Shown here one piece after another: positions 34,997 to 44,823 of a stretch of 51,784 bases of DNA. The notes under the pieces were generated by a model. The model was given only the letters and a program-made list of their open reading frames with translations, was not told the DNA's origin and searched no databases. The first letter of the stretch is position 1. Every line of letters starts with the position of its first letter. This stretch comes from an uncultured Flavobacteriales bacterium. GTDB lineage: Bacteria; Bacteroidota; Bacteroidia; Flavobacteriales_D; Sanyastnellaceae. The stretch is from contig CALKGK010000025.1 of assembly GCA_938085105.1 (NCBI GenBank), positions 1 to 51,784 on the forward strand, given 5' to 3'. A program made the translations under genes and the position numbers.

Positions 34997-37900
34997 ATGA
35001 AGCATTTCACTCTTCTTTTTTGCCTTTTCTTTCTTGCTCTGAGTTCGTCTAACGCTCAGGTTTCAAGCACTTCTTGTGGTTCGGAACAAGTGATGGAAAG
35101 AATGATGGACGCCGATTCGAATTACGTTCGGAACATCTTTATCTTGAACAAAAGAGCTCGCGCCCTAGAACGTGTACCCGCAAGCCAGAGAAGCAACGAG
35201 ATTCATTCCATTCCCGTTGTTTTTCACATCATCCACGAAGGGGAAGCGGTTGGACAAGGTTCCAATTTGTCGGATGAACAAATTCTGAGTGCCATGACGG
35301 CCTTGAACGAAGATTTTAGAAAAATTGCAGGATCTAACGGCGATGGAGATGGAGCCGATATCGGTATTGAATTCTGCTTGGCTCGAAGAACTCCTGAAGG
35401 AAATGCCACCAACGGTATTGTGCGTGTGGATGGGAGCGTTGTTCCGCTTTATGCCGAAGAAGGAATTCGTGCCTCCGGAGATGAAGGTGCGGTAGAATTG
35501 GATGTAAAAGCCTTGTCTACTTGGCCTCGCGAAGACTACCTCAACGTTTGGGTGGTGAACGAAATTGAAAACAACGATGCCTTGAATGGAATTCAGGGTT
35601 ATGCTTATTTCCCGGTCAATAATCCTGTTGATGGTGTGGTGATGCTTCACAACGCCGTAGGTACGGTAGGAAACATTAAGCCAAATACGGCTTTAAACAG
35701 AACCTTAAGCCATGAAGTTGGTCATTACCTCGGTTTGTACCATACTTTTCACAATACGAACGATTGCAGCGGAGAGAGCAACTGTGAAAGTCAGGGCGAC
35801 CGTGTTTGCGATACTCCACCAACGATTTTAAGTGTTAGCTGTGCTAATCCAGCCTGTGGCGGAACTCAGCAAACAGAAAACTATATGGACTATACGGCTG
35901 AATCGTGCAGAAACATGTTTACTGAAGGACAAAAAGTACGGATGCGTTCTACCTTGGAGAATGAACGAAGCTCCATCCTTTCCTCTGCCGGTTGTGTTCC
36001 TGTTACCGATTTTGATCTTGCCGTTACAGAAATCACTTCCCCAGTTCAAAGCTCTTGCAGCAATGAACTTTCACCCCGCGTTAGATTGACCAACTATGGA
36101 AACCTTACTGTAACTGCCACTGATATTGAATACGGTATCGATGGTGGTTTTGATTTTGACTTCTCTTGGTCTGGAAACCTGGCTAGTGGAAGCTCCATTC
36201 TTATCGATTTACCCGGTATTTCTAGTCCGATTGGCAATCATACCTTCAATGCACGAAGCCGAACTCCTAACGGACAAGCAGACCAGAACGAGAACAATGA
36301 CGGCATCAGCGGAGCTTATACCATTGCCAATGGAGCGAGCTTTAATTTGGCTGTAACCTTGGACTACTTCGGAACAGAAAATACCTGGAGCATTATGGAT
36401 GATAACGCCAATGAAGTGGCCAGCGGCGGACCATACATCAACAACAACCAAGGACTCGTCATGAACGAATCGATTTGCCTCAATGAAGGTTGCTACACCC
36501 TTTGGTTTTTTGATGCCTATGGAGATGGTATGAGCTTCACCAATGGAAACTACCTTTTTAGCGATAGTGAAGGAAATGAAATTGCCGCCAACTCAGGGAA
36601 TTTTGGAGACGAAGTGGCGCACCCCTTCTGTGTTGAAGTGGAAAACAACGCAGTAGCGCCAAGTGCCAACTTTAGTGCGAGTGAGACCAGTATTTGTGTT
36701 GGTTCATCCATCGATTTTCAAAATACGAGTTTGAATGAGCCCAATTCTTGGACATGGAGTTTTCCGGGAGGAAATCCTTCAAGCAGCACACAAGTGAACC
36801 CACAAAACATTGTCTATAACACTCCTGGAGTCTATGAAGTCGTGCTTACCGTAAGCAACGAAGCAGGAAGTGATACTGAAACAAAAACGAATTACATCAC
36901 TGTAAATGCCACACCCAACATCTCCCTAAACGGCATCAACCCTAGCTGCCATGGAATGAACAACGGAAGCATTTCACTAAGCGGAGCATCTGGAGCTAGC
37001 AACATCCTTTGGAGCACGGGATCAAGTGGTCAAAACATTAGCGGTTTGGCTGCAGGAAACTACAGCGTTACCGTGAGCACTGGTCCGTCTTGCTCTTCAA
37101 GTGCAAGCGTAAGTTTAATTGAACCCAACGAAATTCAAAGCAACTTCAACGCCAGTCAGCCTTCGTGCTTTGGTGAGAACGATGGGAGCATTCAAGTGAA
37201 CGCCTCGGGAGGAACTGGATCCTTGAACTATTCTTGGGACAACGGAAGCACAGGAAGCCAGATCAATAATTTGCTTGCCGGGCAATATACCTGCACCATT
37301 ACGGATGCCAACAACTGCAGCAGCTCAAACTCCATTGTGCTTCAAGAAACACCTGAATTGGATTTGAACTTAAGTGTTTTGAACATTTCTTGTGATGGAG
37401 ACCTCGGTTCAGCCAGCATTGCTCCTACAGGGGGAACAGCACCATACACGGTATTTTGGAGTACCAACTCCTCGAACATGGGGATTGATCAGTTGACTCC
37501 TGGGGATTACTCTGTGAGTGTTTTTGATGCCAATTCATGCAGCACAAGTGAGAATTTCACGGTAGTTGATGGAAACGAGCTCAACATCGTTCCAAGCATT
37601 CAAGGTGTTTCTTGCACCGGAGAAAGTGATGGATCCATCAGCATCGATATCATTGGTGGCACCGGAAACTACAGCATCTCTTGGTCGAATGGAAACAACA
37701 GTACTTCCATTGACAACCTCAGCACTGGAGAATACAGCGTCAACATCATTGATGAAAACGGGTGTCTTGGAGAAGCTACCTTTAATGTTCCAGAGAGCAA
37801 CCCCATCAACATCAACATCTTTAAATCAGACATCTCTTGTAATGGTCTGAGCGATGGAAGTGCACAAGCCAGTATCAGTGGCGGCACCGCACCTTACGAA

Positions 37901-39121
37901 TTGAGTTGGTCGAACAATCAAACGGGCCCCAACATTTCCGATCTTGAATCAGGCCAATATACTTTGGAAGTGCAGGACGCAAACGCTTGTTCAGCAAGCG
38001 AAAGCATCAATATCGTTGAGCCGAGTTTGATGAGTGCAAACATCTCTGTACTCGCCAATGAAAGTTGCGCAGGTGGGGATGGATCTTTGGCGGTGAATGT
38101 GCTCGGTGGTACACCTGGCTATACTGTAACTTGGAATACAGGAGCCCAAGGGATGGTGCTTGACAATTTGGTGGCCAATGAATATTCAGCAACGATTATC
38201 GATGCAGGGGCTTGTTCTTTGAACGTGAGCGGCACCGTAATTTTCGACTGTGAAATCGAAGTGCAGACCAGCATGTTGATCGATGAAGATTGTGGAGCTA
38301 CTGAACTGCATTTGGATGATTACATTCACTGCGAAGCTGTGGATGGAGCTGAAATGTACCAATGGAAAGTAGAAAACTTTGCTGCCGGTTTGTTTTCCGA
38401 GAGCTATACTATGGGGAACAACATCTCCTTGCTCTTGAGTGAAATCAATGGATTAGAGTATGCGATGAATGCCACTGTTCAGATTCGAGCTCAAAAAGAC
38501 GGAACATGGTCTGCATACGGTCCTGCCTGCATGATCTCCACTTCGAATGATGTTCCCGTTGCGCTTCTTTTCAAAAGCGATTGTGGTGCTACGCTCGAAC
38601 TTCAAGATCAGTTGAATTGTACTGCAGTTGCGGGAGCTTATGCTTACGAATGGGAAATTGCAGATGCTGAAAACAGCAATGTGTACCAAAGCTATGTGAA
38701 CCTCTTGAATTTAGGTCCCGAAATGGGCATTGAACCGGGTGGAAACTACACCGTGCGCGTTCGAGTGCAAGTGGGCAACCAATTTAGCGAATGGAGCAGC
38801 GCCTGTCCGATTAGTTTTGAAACGACTTCAGACCTTAACGACTTGTACTCCAATGGAAGTGGATTCCGTTTGTATCCTAACCCGTCAAATGGTGAAGAAA
38901 TTTCCATCGAAATGTGGAACCTTTCTGGAGAGCTTGACGTAATAGAATTCAAAGTCTTCGATACCGGAGGAAAGCTGATTGAAAACATTCAACTTTCCCC
39001 CATGGGAGAAGCGAAATTTACGACCACCTACCGTTTTGGTCGACGCCTAGCAGCCGGATTGTACTTCGTGCAATATCAGCTCGGGAACGACCTTAAAGAA
39101 GAGAAGTTGATTGTTAGATGA
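34997..39121 (+). CDS. Secreted M43 (pappalysin-type) metalloprotease with adhesin repeats, type A T9SS signal
   Basis: 1374 residues. Signal peptide (1-21). The M43 peptidase domain (about 50-335) has the extended zinc motif HEVGHYLGLYH (His239, Glu240, His243, His249) and the Met-turn NYMDYT (Met297), with a cysteine-rich stretch between. After it: a CARDB-like domain (337-445), a DAYGDG beta-domain (450-555), a PKD domain (about 558-640), six SprB-type repeats (about 645-1085; each with a C-x-G start and a GGT turn), two tandem copies of a 95-residue module (about 1090-1280, CGAT...LDD.I.C and WSAYGPAC/WSSACPIS), and a type A sorting domain (YPNPSNGEE, AAGLYFVQYQL, KLIVR). It should be a surface or released protease that also adheres. 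The two 95-residue modules resemble Fn3 domains. Confidence 0.92.
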   Translation: MKHFTLLFCLFFLALSSSNAQVSSTSCGSEQVMERMMDADSNYVRNIFILNKRARALERVPASQRSNEIHSIPVVFHIIHEGEAVGQGSNLSDEQILSAMTALNEDFRKIAGSNGDGDGADIGIEFCLARRTPEGNATNGIVRVDGSVVPLYAEEGIRASGDEGAVELDVKALSTWPREDYLNVWVVNEIENNDALNGIQGYAYFPVNNPVDGVVMLHNAVGTVGNIKPNTALNRTLSHEVGHYLGLYHTFHNTNDCSGESNCESQGDRVCDTPPTILSVSCANPACGGTQQTENYMDYTAESCRNMFTEGQKVRMRSTLENERSSILSSAGCVPVTDFDLAVTEITSPVQSSCSNELSPRVRLTNYGNLTVTATDIEYGIDGGFDFDFSWSGNLASGSSILIDLPGISSPIGNHTFNARSRTPNGQADQNENNDGISGAYTIANGASFNLAVTLDYFGTENTWSIMDDNANEVASGGPYINNNQGLVMNESICLNEGCYTLWFFDAYGDGMSFTNGNYLFSDSEGNEIAANSGNFGDEVAHPFCVEVENNAVAPSANFSASETSICVGSSIDFQNTSLNEPNSWTWSFPGGNPSSSTQVNPQNIVYNTPGVYEVVLTVSNEAGSDTETKTNYITVNATPNISLNGINPSCHGMNNGSISLSGASGASNILWSTGSSGQNISGLAAGNYSVTVSTGPSCSSSASVSLIEPNEIQSNFNASQPSCFGENDGSIQVNASGGTGSLNYSWDNGSTGSQINNLLAGQYTCTITDANNCSSSNSIVLQETPELDLNLSVLNISCDGDLGSASIAPTGGTAPYTVFWSTNSSNMGIDQLTPGDYSVSVFDANSCSTSENFTVVDGNELNIVPSIQGVSCTGESDGSISIDIIGGTGNYSISWSNGNNSTSIDNLSTGEYSVNIIDENGCLGEATFNVPESNPININIFKSDISCNGLSDGSAQASISGGTAPYELSWSNNQTGPNISDLESGQYTLEVQDANACSASESINIVEPSLMSANISVLANESCAGGDGSLAVNVLGGTPGYTVTWNTGAQGMVLDNLVANEYSATIIDAGACSLNVSGTVIFDCEIEVQTSMLIDEDCGATELHLDDYIHCEAVDGAEMYQWKVENFAAGLFSESYTMGNNISLLLSEINGLEYAMNATVQIRAQKDGTWSAYGPACMISTSNDVPVALLFKSDCGATLELQDQLNCTAVAGAYAYEWEIADAENSNVYQSYVNLLNLGPEMGIEPGGNYTVRVRVQVGNQFSEWSSACPISFETTSDLNDLYSNGSGFRLYPNPSNGEEISIEMWNLSGELDVIEFKVFDTGGKLIENIQLSPMGEAKFTTTYRFGRRLAAGLYFVQYQLGNDLKEEKLIVR

Positions 39122-39157
39122 TATAGGGTGGAGACCAATTTACTTGGTCAAAGAAAG

Positions 39158-39189
39158 GCCCGCTTTTCCTTACGGAAAGCGGGCTTTTT
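39158..39189 (+). terminator. Intrinsic terminator of the M43 protease gene
   Basis: GCCCGCTTTTCC and GGAAAGCGGGC pair around a TTAC loop (one bulge) and are followed by T5. Confidence 0.85.
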
Positions 39190-39232
39190 GATTTTAATTG
39201 TTTTTAGAAAGCGGTCTTTCATAACACTGCTT

Positions 39233-40234
39233 CTAACGAACAGGATACACAATTTGAGTTTGGTATTCTTCCGGTCCAGATACATCTGCCGGATCGTTCA
39301 CATACATCTCATAAGGAGATGCTCTCAATTCATATCCGTTGTTTTCAAGGTAATTGTCCATATTCTGCCACGTAGAACCCGTGCTTTCATACGGACCAAC
39401 ATGCAAAGCAGAAAGTGCCTTTCCTCCAGGAATAAAGCCCATATTCAAGTTGGTATCCAAAGGAATACTATCCGGTACCATAATAGCAAACTCTGCATCC
39501 ATAATGCCATTGTCGTAACGATGAACGATGTACATCGGCATTGAAATCATTTCACTTTCCCCTTTCGCAATTGCCTCCAAGATCTTTCCATAAGCCTCTT
39601 CATGGAGCTTTCCCGAAGCCAAATCCGCATCGCTCAGGCCATTTCGAACCCAACCAACGTACCAGGCATCCTCCATATCCAACACGTCTGCTTCGAAACG
39701 TTCTTGGCTTTCAACGTAGGTTTTCAATTGGTCCAAACTCTCACGATAATCTTTGCTTACGTTCTTTTCAATTTGAAATGCAACCATGAAGAAGCGCGAA
39801 ACAAAATCAATGTTTTCTTGATCCATCGTCCAGCTCACCAAGGTTCCCCCCTCTTTTGCCTCCAAATTCCAAGCAGCAAAACTTGATTTGTCGAAGCCCT
39901 CAAATTTCATTTCCATCTTCATGCTTTTACCCGCTTCAGCCTCAATGATTTCCTGACTCCCATTTCCTTCGCTTTCACTTTTCCAAGAGTTGATGGCACC
40001 AAGTCCACTTTCCGCCCCTGAGTATTCGTGAACCATTGCGGTATCTCTGGTTTGCCAAGCTCCCCATTCTTCCCAAGTTCTTAGGTCGGAGATTTCGGAA
40101 AAGACTTCTGCCGGACTAGCGGAGATCATTACCGTTTCTTTTACATGCATTTCTGTAGGTCCGGAAGCTGCAATAATGCAGAAGGCCAATACGATGACCG
40201 CCAGCACCATCAAGATAATTTTAAATACTTTCAT
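39233..40234 (-). CDS. Membrane-anchored SRPBCC domain fused to GyrI-like effector-binding domain
   Basis: 333 residues from the ATG at 40234; the frame is open 20 codons upstream from a TTG that I reject. One N-terminal membrane segment (about 4-25), then an SRPBCC (polyketide-cyclase-like) domain (about 30-165; VKETVMISASPAEVFSEISDLRTWEEWGAW), then a GyrI/AraC effector-binding-like domain (about 180-333; PMYIVHRYDN, GKALSALHVGPYEST, WQNMDNYLENNGY, Y-E-M-Y-V). Both halves bind small hydrophobic ligands in other proteins. No DNA-binding domain is present, so it is not a regulator of the AraC type. Divergent from the DUF819 gene at 40325. Ligand and function unknown. Confidence 0.85.
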   Translation of the reverse strand: MKVFKIILMVLAVIVLAFCIIAASGPTEMHVKETVMISASPAEVFSEISDLRTWEEWGAWQTRDTAMVHEYSGAESGLGAINSWKSESEGNGSQEIIEAEAGKSMKMEMKFEGFDKSSFAAWNLEAKEGGTLVSWTMDQENIDFVSRFFMVAFQIEKNVSKDYRESLDQLKTYVESQERFEADVLDMEDAWYVGWVRNGLSDADLASGKLHEEAYGKILEAIAKGESEMISMPMYIVHRYDNGIMDAEFAIMVPDSIPLDTNLNMGFIPGGKALSALHVGPYESTGSTWQNMDNYLENNGYELRASPYEMYVNDPADVSGPEEYQTQIVYPVR

Positions 40235-40324
40235 TATGTGTTGGTTTAAGGTGTTGTGATTCGAATGTACGAAATCTAAAAAGCACATTTGCAATTTGTC
40301 ATGCAGGCGTTGTACCTTGGCAGC

Positions 40325-41623
40325 ATGGAAGAAGCAATCGAAAAAGCACCCGCGCTCATTACCAACGATGCCGTGGTTTTAGGGATTTTATTGGTCATTT
40401 TAGGAGGTTTGTTTTATCTGAACAAGCTGAAAGTCTTTCAACAAATCTTTCGTTTCATCCCCCTTCTCCTGCTGTGTTATTTCATCCCGGCCATCGTCAA
40501 CAGTCTCAACATCATTGATGGTGAAACGTCGAACCTCTATTTCGTCGCTTCAAGGTACCTTCTTCCTGCAGCTTTAATTTTACTTTGTTTAAGCATCGAT
40601 TTGAAGGGAATTGTTTCGCTCGGACCGAAGGCGATCATCATGTTTTTCTCCGCCACAGTTGGGATTGTAATTGGTGGTCCGCTCGCCCTTTTGCTCGTGT
40701 CTTGGATTGAGCCCAGTGTTCTTGGGGGAGATGATCCCGAAGCGTATTGGCGAGGACTCAGCACCATTGCCGGTTCTTGGATTGGTGGTGGAGCAAATCA
40801 AACGGCCATGAAGGAAATCAGTCAAACGACCGACACTCAGTTTTCTGCCATGATCATTGTTGACGTGATTGTTGCCAACATTTGGATGGCTGTTCTTTTG
40901 ATCGGAGCTGGAATGAGTTCCAGTATTGATCGTTGGTTCAAGGCAGATAATTCGGCCGTGGAAACACTTAAGAGTCGAGTAGAATCCTACCAAGCGAGCA
41001 TTCAACGATACACCACTTTCCCCGACCTCATGGTGATTGCTTCCATTGCCTTTGGTGGAGTCGCTTTTGCCCACCTTGTGGCAGACGGTGTAGCTCCAAG
41101 CATTTCAAGCAGCTTCTCCTCCATTCTAGAAAGCAATCCCGACTCGTGGGTGAAGTACCTCAGCTCTCTCGAAAGCGGTTTCTTTTGGCTTATCATCACG
41201 GCAACCATTGTGGGAATAGCACTATCATTTACCAAAGCGCGCAACTACGAAGGGGCGGGATCGTCTAAAATTGGAAGTGTATTCCTTTATGTTTTGGTGG
41301 GAACTTTGGGAATGAAAATGGATCTTCCCGAACTCATTAACAACTGGGATCAATATTGGGCGGTGATCCTCATCGGTTTGATTTGGATGTTCGTCCACAT
41401 CGTGTTCTTGTTGATCATGGCCTTCATCACCAAATCCCCCTTCTTTTTTGTGGCTGTTGGAAGTCAGGCCAACGTTGGGGGAGCGGCAAGTGCTCCCGTT
41501 GTTGCTTCTGCCTTCTCCCCTGCCCTTGCCCCTGTTGGTGTGCTGTTGGCAGTTTTGGGTTATGCTGTAGGAACGGTGGCGGCGATTCTTTGTATGGGAA
41601 TCATGCAGTCTTTATCCATGTGA
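40325..41623 (+). CDS. DUF819 family membrane protein, probable transporter
   Basis: 432 residues from ATG 40325 (an in-frame TTG at 40289 would overlap the divergent gene's promoter region). About 12 hydrophobic segments; the DUF819 signature is seen in AGSWIGGGANQTAMKEI and, near the end, VGSQANVGGAASAPVVASAF, the paired re-entrant-like glycine-rich loops of this family. The family is related by fold to sodium-coupled symporters of the keto-acid/glutamate type, and no substrate is proven. It begins the plus-strand run 40325-45729, but no shared promoter is seen with the DsbA gene, 54 bases downstream. Confidence 0.88.
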   Translation: MEEAIEKAPALITNDAVVLGILLVILGGLFYLNKLKVFQQIFRFIPLLLLCYFIPAIVNSLNIIDGETSNLYFVASRYLLPAALILLCLSIDLKGIVSLGPKAIIMFFSATVGIVIGGPLALLLVSWIEPSVLGGDDPEAYWRGLSTIAGSWIGGGANQTAMKEISQTTDTQFSAMIIVDVIVANIWMAVLLIGAGMSSSIDRWFKADNSAVETLKSRVESYQASIQRYTTFPDLMVIASIAFGGVAFAHLVADGVAPSISSSFSSILESNPDSWVKYLSSLESGFFWLIITATIVGIALSFTKARNYEGAGSSKIGSVFLYVLVGTLGMKMDLPELINNWDQYWAVILIGLIWMFVHIVFLLIMAFITKSPFFFVAVGSQANVGGAASAPVVASAFSPALAPVGVLLAVLGYAVGTVAAILCMGIMQSLSM

Positions 41624-41677
41624 TGAACATGCCTGAGATTGCTTTGTTGGCAAAGGTGAATTAGAAGAATAAGGAAG

Positions 41678-42316
41678 ATGAAAATAGAAGTTTGGAGCGA
41701 TACGATTTGTCCGTTTTGTTATATCGGAAAGCGTAAACTAGAAAAGGCCTTGGCCAAAGTGGAGACCGATCAAGCGATTGAAATTGTTTGGAAGAGTTTT
41801 CAACTTCAACCCGATATTCCAAAAGATCTTCCCAAGTCCACCAGCATGATTGAGTTCTTGGCGAAATCCAAATCATGGAGCATTGAAGAATCCAAAGCCG
41901 CCCACCAGCATGTCACCCAAATGGCTGCAAAGGAAGGTTTGGAGTACAATTTCGACAAAACGATTGTTGCCAACTCCATGGATGCCAACCGCTTCATTCA
42001 TCTCGCGCAGCGTTTTGGTGTTCAAAATGAAGCAGAAGAATTGCTGTTTAAGGCCTATTTCACTGAAGGCAAGGATATCGCATCTCTTGAAACACTGGTC
42101 GAAATTGGAGAGTCCATCGGTATGGAAGCACAGGTGGTAAAAGAAGCCTTGGAAAGTGATGCTTTTCAACATGCGGTGAATCAAGACATCGAAGAAGCAC
42201 AGGCCATCGGTGTTCGCGGAGTTCCCTTTTTTGTGTTCGATCGAAAGTTGGCAATCTCAGGCGCTCAAGCTGACGAAGTTTTTGATGATACTCTTCGAAA
42301 AGCACTTGGAGAATGA
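41678..42316 (+). CDS. DsbA family oxidoreductase, FrnE-like
   Basis: 212 residues. The opening MKIEVWSDTICPFCYIGK has the thioredoxin-fold active site Cys11-Pro-Phe-Cys14. The alpha-helical insert (about 60-160) and the end GVRGVPFFVFDRKLAISGAQ, with cis-Pro in GVP, match the FrnE/DsbA-like 2-hydroxychromene isomerase family. No signal peptide, so it should be a cytoplasmic thiol-disulfide oxidoreductase. FrnE proteins are linked to oxidative-stress tolerance in other bacteria; this is a family statement, not shown here. Confidence 0.92.
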   Translation: MKIEVWSDTICPFCYIGKRKLEKALAKVETDQAIEIVWKSFQLQPDIPKDLPKSTSMIEFLAKSKSWSIEESKAAHQHVTQMAAKEGLEYNFDKTIVANSMDANRFIHLAQRFGVQNEAEELLFKAYFTEGKDIASLETLVEIGESIGMEAQVVKEALESDAFQHAVNQDIEEAQAIGVRGVPFFVFDRKLAISGAQADEVFDDTLRKALGE

Positions 42317-42454
42317 GCGAACGTTTACATTTCTAACGGGTAAGGCCTGTCCTACACCACCGGAAGATTCTTGGAAACAAAAGCTAAGAACCTGAAAATC
42401 ATGTAACCCCAGACTTCATTTTGCGTATTGTCAAGAAACAATTAATAACTTGTC

Positions 42455-42943
42455 ATGCGCACCACCCTCACCATACTTGCGCTGGTTTTTCTTTTTGCTC
42501 AACCGGTTCAGAGTAAACACCACTATACTTTTCAGTCTCTCCTGACGCTCAATCTCACCCAAGTGAAAGAGGTTCAGTTCATTTTGGAAAGACAACTTCA
42601 AATTGGAGATGAATGCACTTATGTTCAGAAATCCAAAAGTTTTGAGGTGACTACCTCTCAGCCCATTGAAGCAGAAAAGCTGAACAATGCCATCAACAAA
42701 GCAGGCCATTTTTTTCGAGTGATTCAAGGTAGCCACCCAGAAGAGTTGACTTTGAATAAAAGCACCGCTTCTCATAGCGAAGAACAGATGCTCAGACAGC
42801 GCTGGTTTGAAATCCACCACATGGCTTTGGACTTGGAGCTGGATGCCGCTGTTGAAATCCTCACTGAAGAGGAATTCAATACCCTCCACCCCGAAAAAAG
42901 AGCGAAAATTCAAGAAATAAAAACCATTGTCATCCTACCGTGA
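42455..42943 (+). CDS. Small secreted protein of unknown function, coupled to the downstream surface protein
   Basis: 162 residues with a signal peptide (1-20, ending VQSKH). The mature part alternates between a ferredoxin-like beta-alpha pattern (VKEVQFILERQLQIGDECTYV...KSFEVTTSQPIEAEKLNNAINKAG), as in HMA-like domains but without the metal cysteines, and an acidic helical C-terminus. No family recognised. Its stop codon TGA (42941-42943) shares one base with the ATG of the next gene (TGATG), so translation of the two should be coupled. It may act as a partner in folding or export of the surface protein; that is inference. Confidence 0.75.
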   Translation: MRTTLTILALVFLFAQPVQSKHHYTFQSLLTLNLTQVKEVQFILERQLQIGDECTYVQKSKSFEVTTSQPIEAEKLNNAINKAGHFFRVIQGSHPEELTLNKSTASHSEEQMLRQRWFEIHHMALDLELDAAVEILTEEEFNTLHPEKRAKIQEIKTIVILP

Positions 42944-44781
42944 TGAAACTCATTAGCACTTTTCTCGCTTGCATGGGGCTATTCATCATTCAAGCTCAGT
43001 GTCCGAACGACAATACCCTGATGTGGGACATTACTCCAACAGGTCCTGGCGACACTCAAACTGCAAACTGCGCTTGGGGAGGTGAAAGCTACCCTTTCAA
43101 TGTTACTCTTGGTGAAACCTATGAAATCAGCACTTGTGGCGGAAATTGGGATTCCCAAATCACCCTGTATGATCAAGGAGGTAACTTCTTGGCTTTCAAT
43201 GACGATTTTTGTGGATGGCAATCGTTCATCTCCTACACGGCTGCGGCTACGGAAACCATTTATGCTGTGGTGGACGAATACAATTGCTCCAACAATTCAA
43301 ATTGTGGAATAGATTTGTCGGTCACCCACCTAGGCGGAGCTGCACCAAGCAACAATACCTGTTTGGATGCTAGCGTGATTTCTTGCGGTGAAACGGTTGT
43401 TGGAAGTACAGCAAACGCTACCAACAATGGCGGTGTAAATTGCGGAACCAGCGTTTCTGCTCCTGGAGTGTGGTTTCAAATTATTGGCAATGGAGAGCTT
43501 ATTACACTGGACTTGTGTAACTCTTCCTACGACACGAAAATCAACGTTTACAGCGGTTCTTGTGGAAATTTAAACTGTGTTGGCGGAAACGATGATGATT
43601 GCGGCTACCAATCCAGCATCGGCTTTGCAAGTATTGACAATCTTGATTATTACGTTTTAGTTCAAGGTTATGGAGGTGGTACCGGTGATTTCGAAATATC
43701 AGTAAGCTGTGAAGAAATTAACCTGAACACAAGTCCGCAAGAATGCCAAGGCGCGGTAACCATTTGTGACGACAGTTCATTGGATGGAAACAGTGATGGC
43801 GCGGGGTACGTTCAAGATTTAAATGGAATCAACCAAGGATGCTTGAGTTTGGAGCACCAGTCCAACTGGTTTGTCTTTTCCCCCATAACAACTGGCCATA
43901 TTGAATTCACCCTCACTCCAAGCAACGGCATCGATTACGACTTTGCCATTTGGGGACCTTTTGAGCAAGAACAAACTCCTTGTCCGCCCGTCGGAACTCC
44001 CCTGCGATGTTCATACAGCGCACTATATGCCCCCACGGGATTGGTGATCGGCGCTGGCGACACGAGCGAATCTCCGAGCGGTGATGCTTGGGTAGAAGCC
44101 ATTGAAGTTGGTCCGAATGATTTGGACAAGAACTACCTCATGCTCATCGATAATTTTACCTCAGATAATTCCAGTTATTCCTTGGATTGGGACCTTACTG
44201 GAGTATCTCTGAACTGTGCGCTTCTGCTTCCTGTCGAATTGATCCGGTTTGAAGGACGTGCCTTGCAGGATCGAAATGAATTGATTTGGACCACAGCTAG
44301 CGAATACAACAACGATTATTTTGAAGTACAGCGATCGACGGATTTGATCAACTGGGAAGTCATCAAGCAAGTGGACGGATTGGGAAGTTCTCAAAATGAA
44401 ACCACTTACATGGCCAACGATGCGGAACGTCCTTACGGAACAGCTTACTACAGGTTAAGGCAAGTAGATTTTAACGGTGAAAGCGAATTGAGTCATGTCA
44501 TTTCCGTGAGTCATTTTCAGAAGCTCGACCTCATGGCGGTTTTTCCAAATCCGGGTAATGGAACTTTTAAAGTAATGTTCAAGATGTTTGAAGATGCACC
44601 TGTGACCCTTGTTGTGTACGATTTGAGTGGAAGAATCATTCATGAATCCAAGCTTCAAGGCAAAGAGGGGATTAACGATCTGATGCTCGACCTGACCACA
44701 GCAACGGCAGGCACCTACTTTTTGAAGTTCCTCGATGATTATGGAACTACGATGAGTCAAAGCAGAATTAGCATCAAGTAG
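42943..44781 (+). CDS. Secreted surface protein with type A T9SS signal
   Basis: 612 residues from ATG 42943 (a GTG one codon earlier is in frame). Signal peptide 1-18 (IIQAQ). Residues 20-260 hold two pre-peptidase-like or CUB-like beta-domains rich in cysteine (TISTCGGNWDSQITLYD, YDTKINVYSGSCGNLNC). A third beta-domain follows at about 270-430 (NWFVFSPITTGHIEFTL, YDFAIWGPF). The Fn3-like segment LIRFEGRALQDRNELIWTTASEYNNDYFEVQRSTD, common before type A signals, leads to the C-terminal signal (FPNPGNGTFKVMF, GTYFLKFLDDYG, ISIK). It looks like a binding or adhesion protein without an enzyme domain. It is coupled to the small secreted protein before it. Confidence 0.86.
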   Translation: MKLISTFLACMGLFIIQAQCPNDNTLMWDITPTGPGDTQTANCAWGGESYPFNVTLGETYEISTCGGNWDSQITLYDQGGNFLAFNDDFCGWQSFISYTAAATETIYAVVDEYNCSNNSNCGIDLSVTHLGGAAPSNNTCLDASVISCGETVVGSTANATNNGGVNCGTSVSAPGVWFQIIGNGELITLDLCNSSYDTKINVYSGSCGNLNCVGGNDDDCGYQSSIGFASIDNLDYYVLVQGYGGGTGDFEISVSCEEINLNTSPQECQGAVTICDDSSLDGNSDGAGYVQDLNGINQGCLSLEHQSNWFVFSPITTGHIEFTLTPSNGIDYDFAIWGPFEQEQTPCPPVGTPLRCSYSALYAPTGLVIGAGDTSESPSGDAWVEAIEVGPNDLDKNYLMLIDNFTSDNSSYSLDWDLTGVSLNCALLLPVELIRFEGRALQDRNELIWTTASEYNNDYFEVQRSTDLINWEVIKQVDGLGSSQNETTYMANDAERPYGTAYYRLRQVDFNGESELSHVISVSHFQKLDLMAVFPNPGNGTFKVMFKMFEDAPVTLVVYDLSGRIIHESKLQGKEGINDLMLDLTTATAGTYFLKFLDDYGTTMSQSRISIK

Positions 44782-44823
44782 TATTTTTAATGAACTTCGC
44801 CGCGAAAGCATTGTTTTGAAGCC

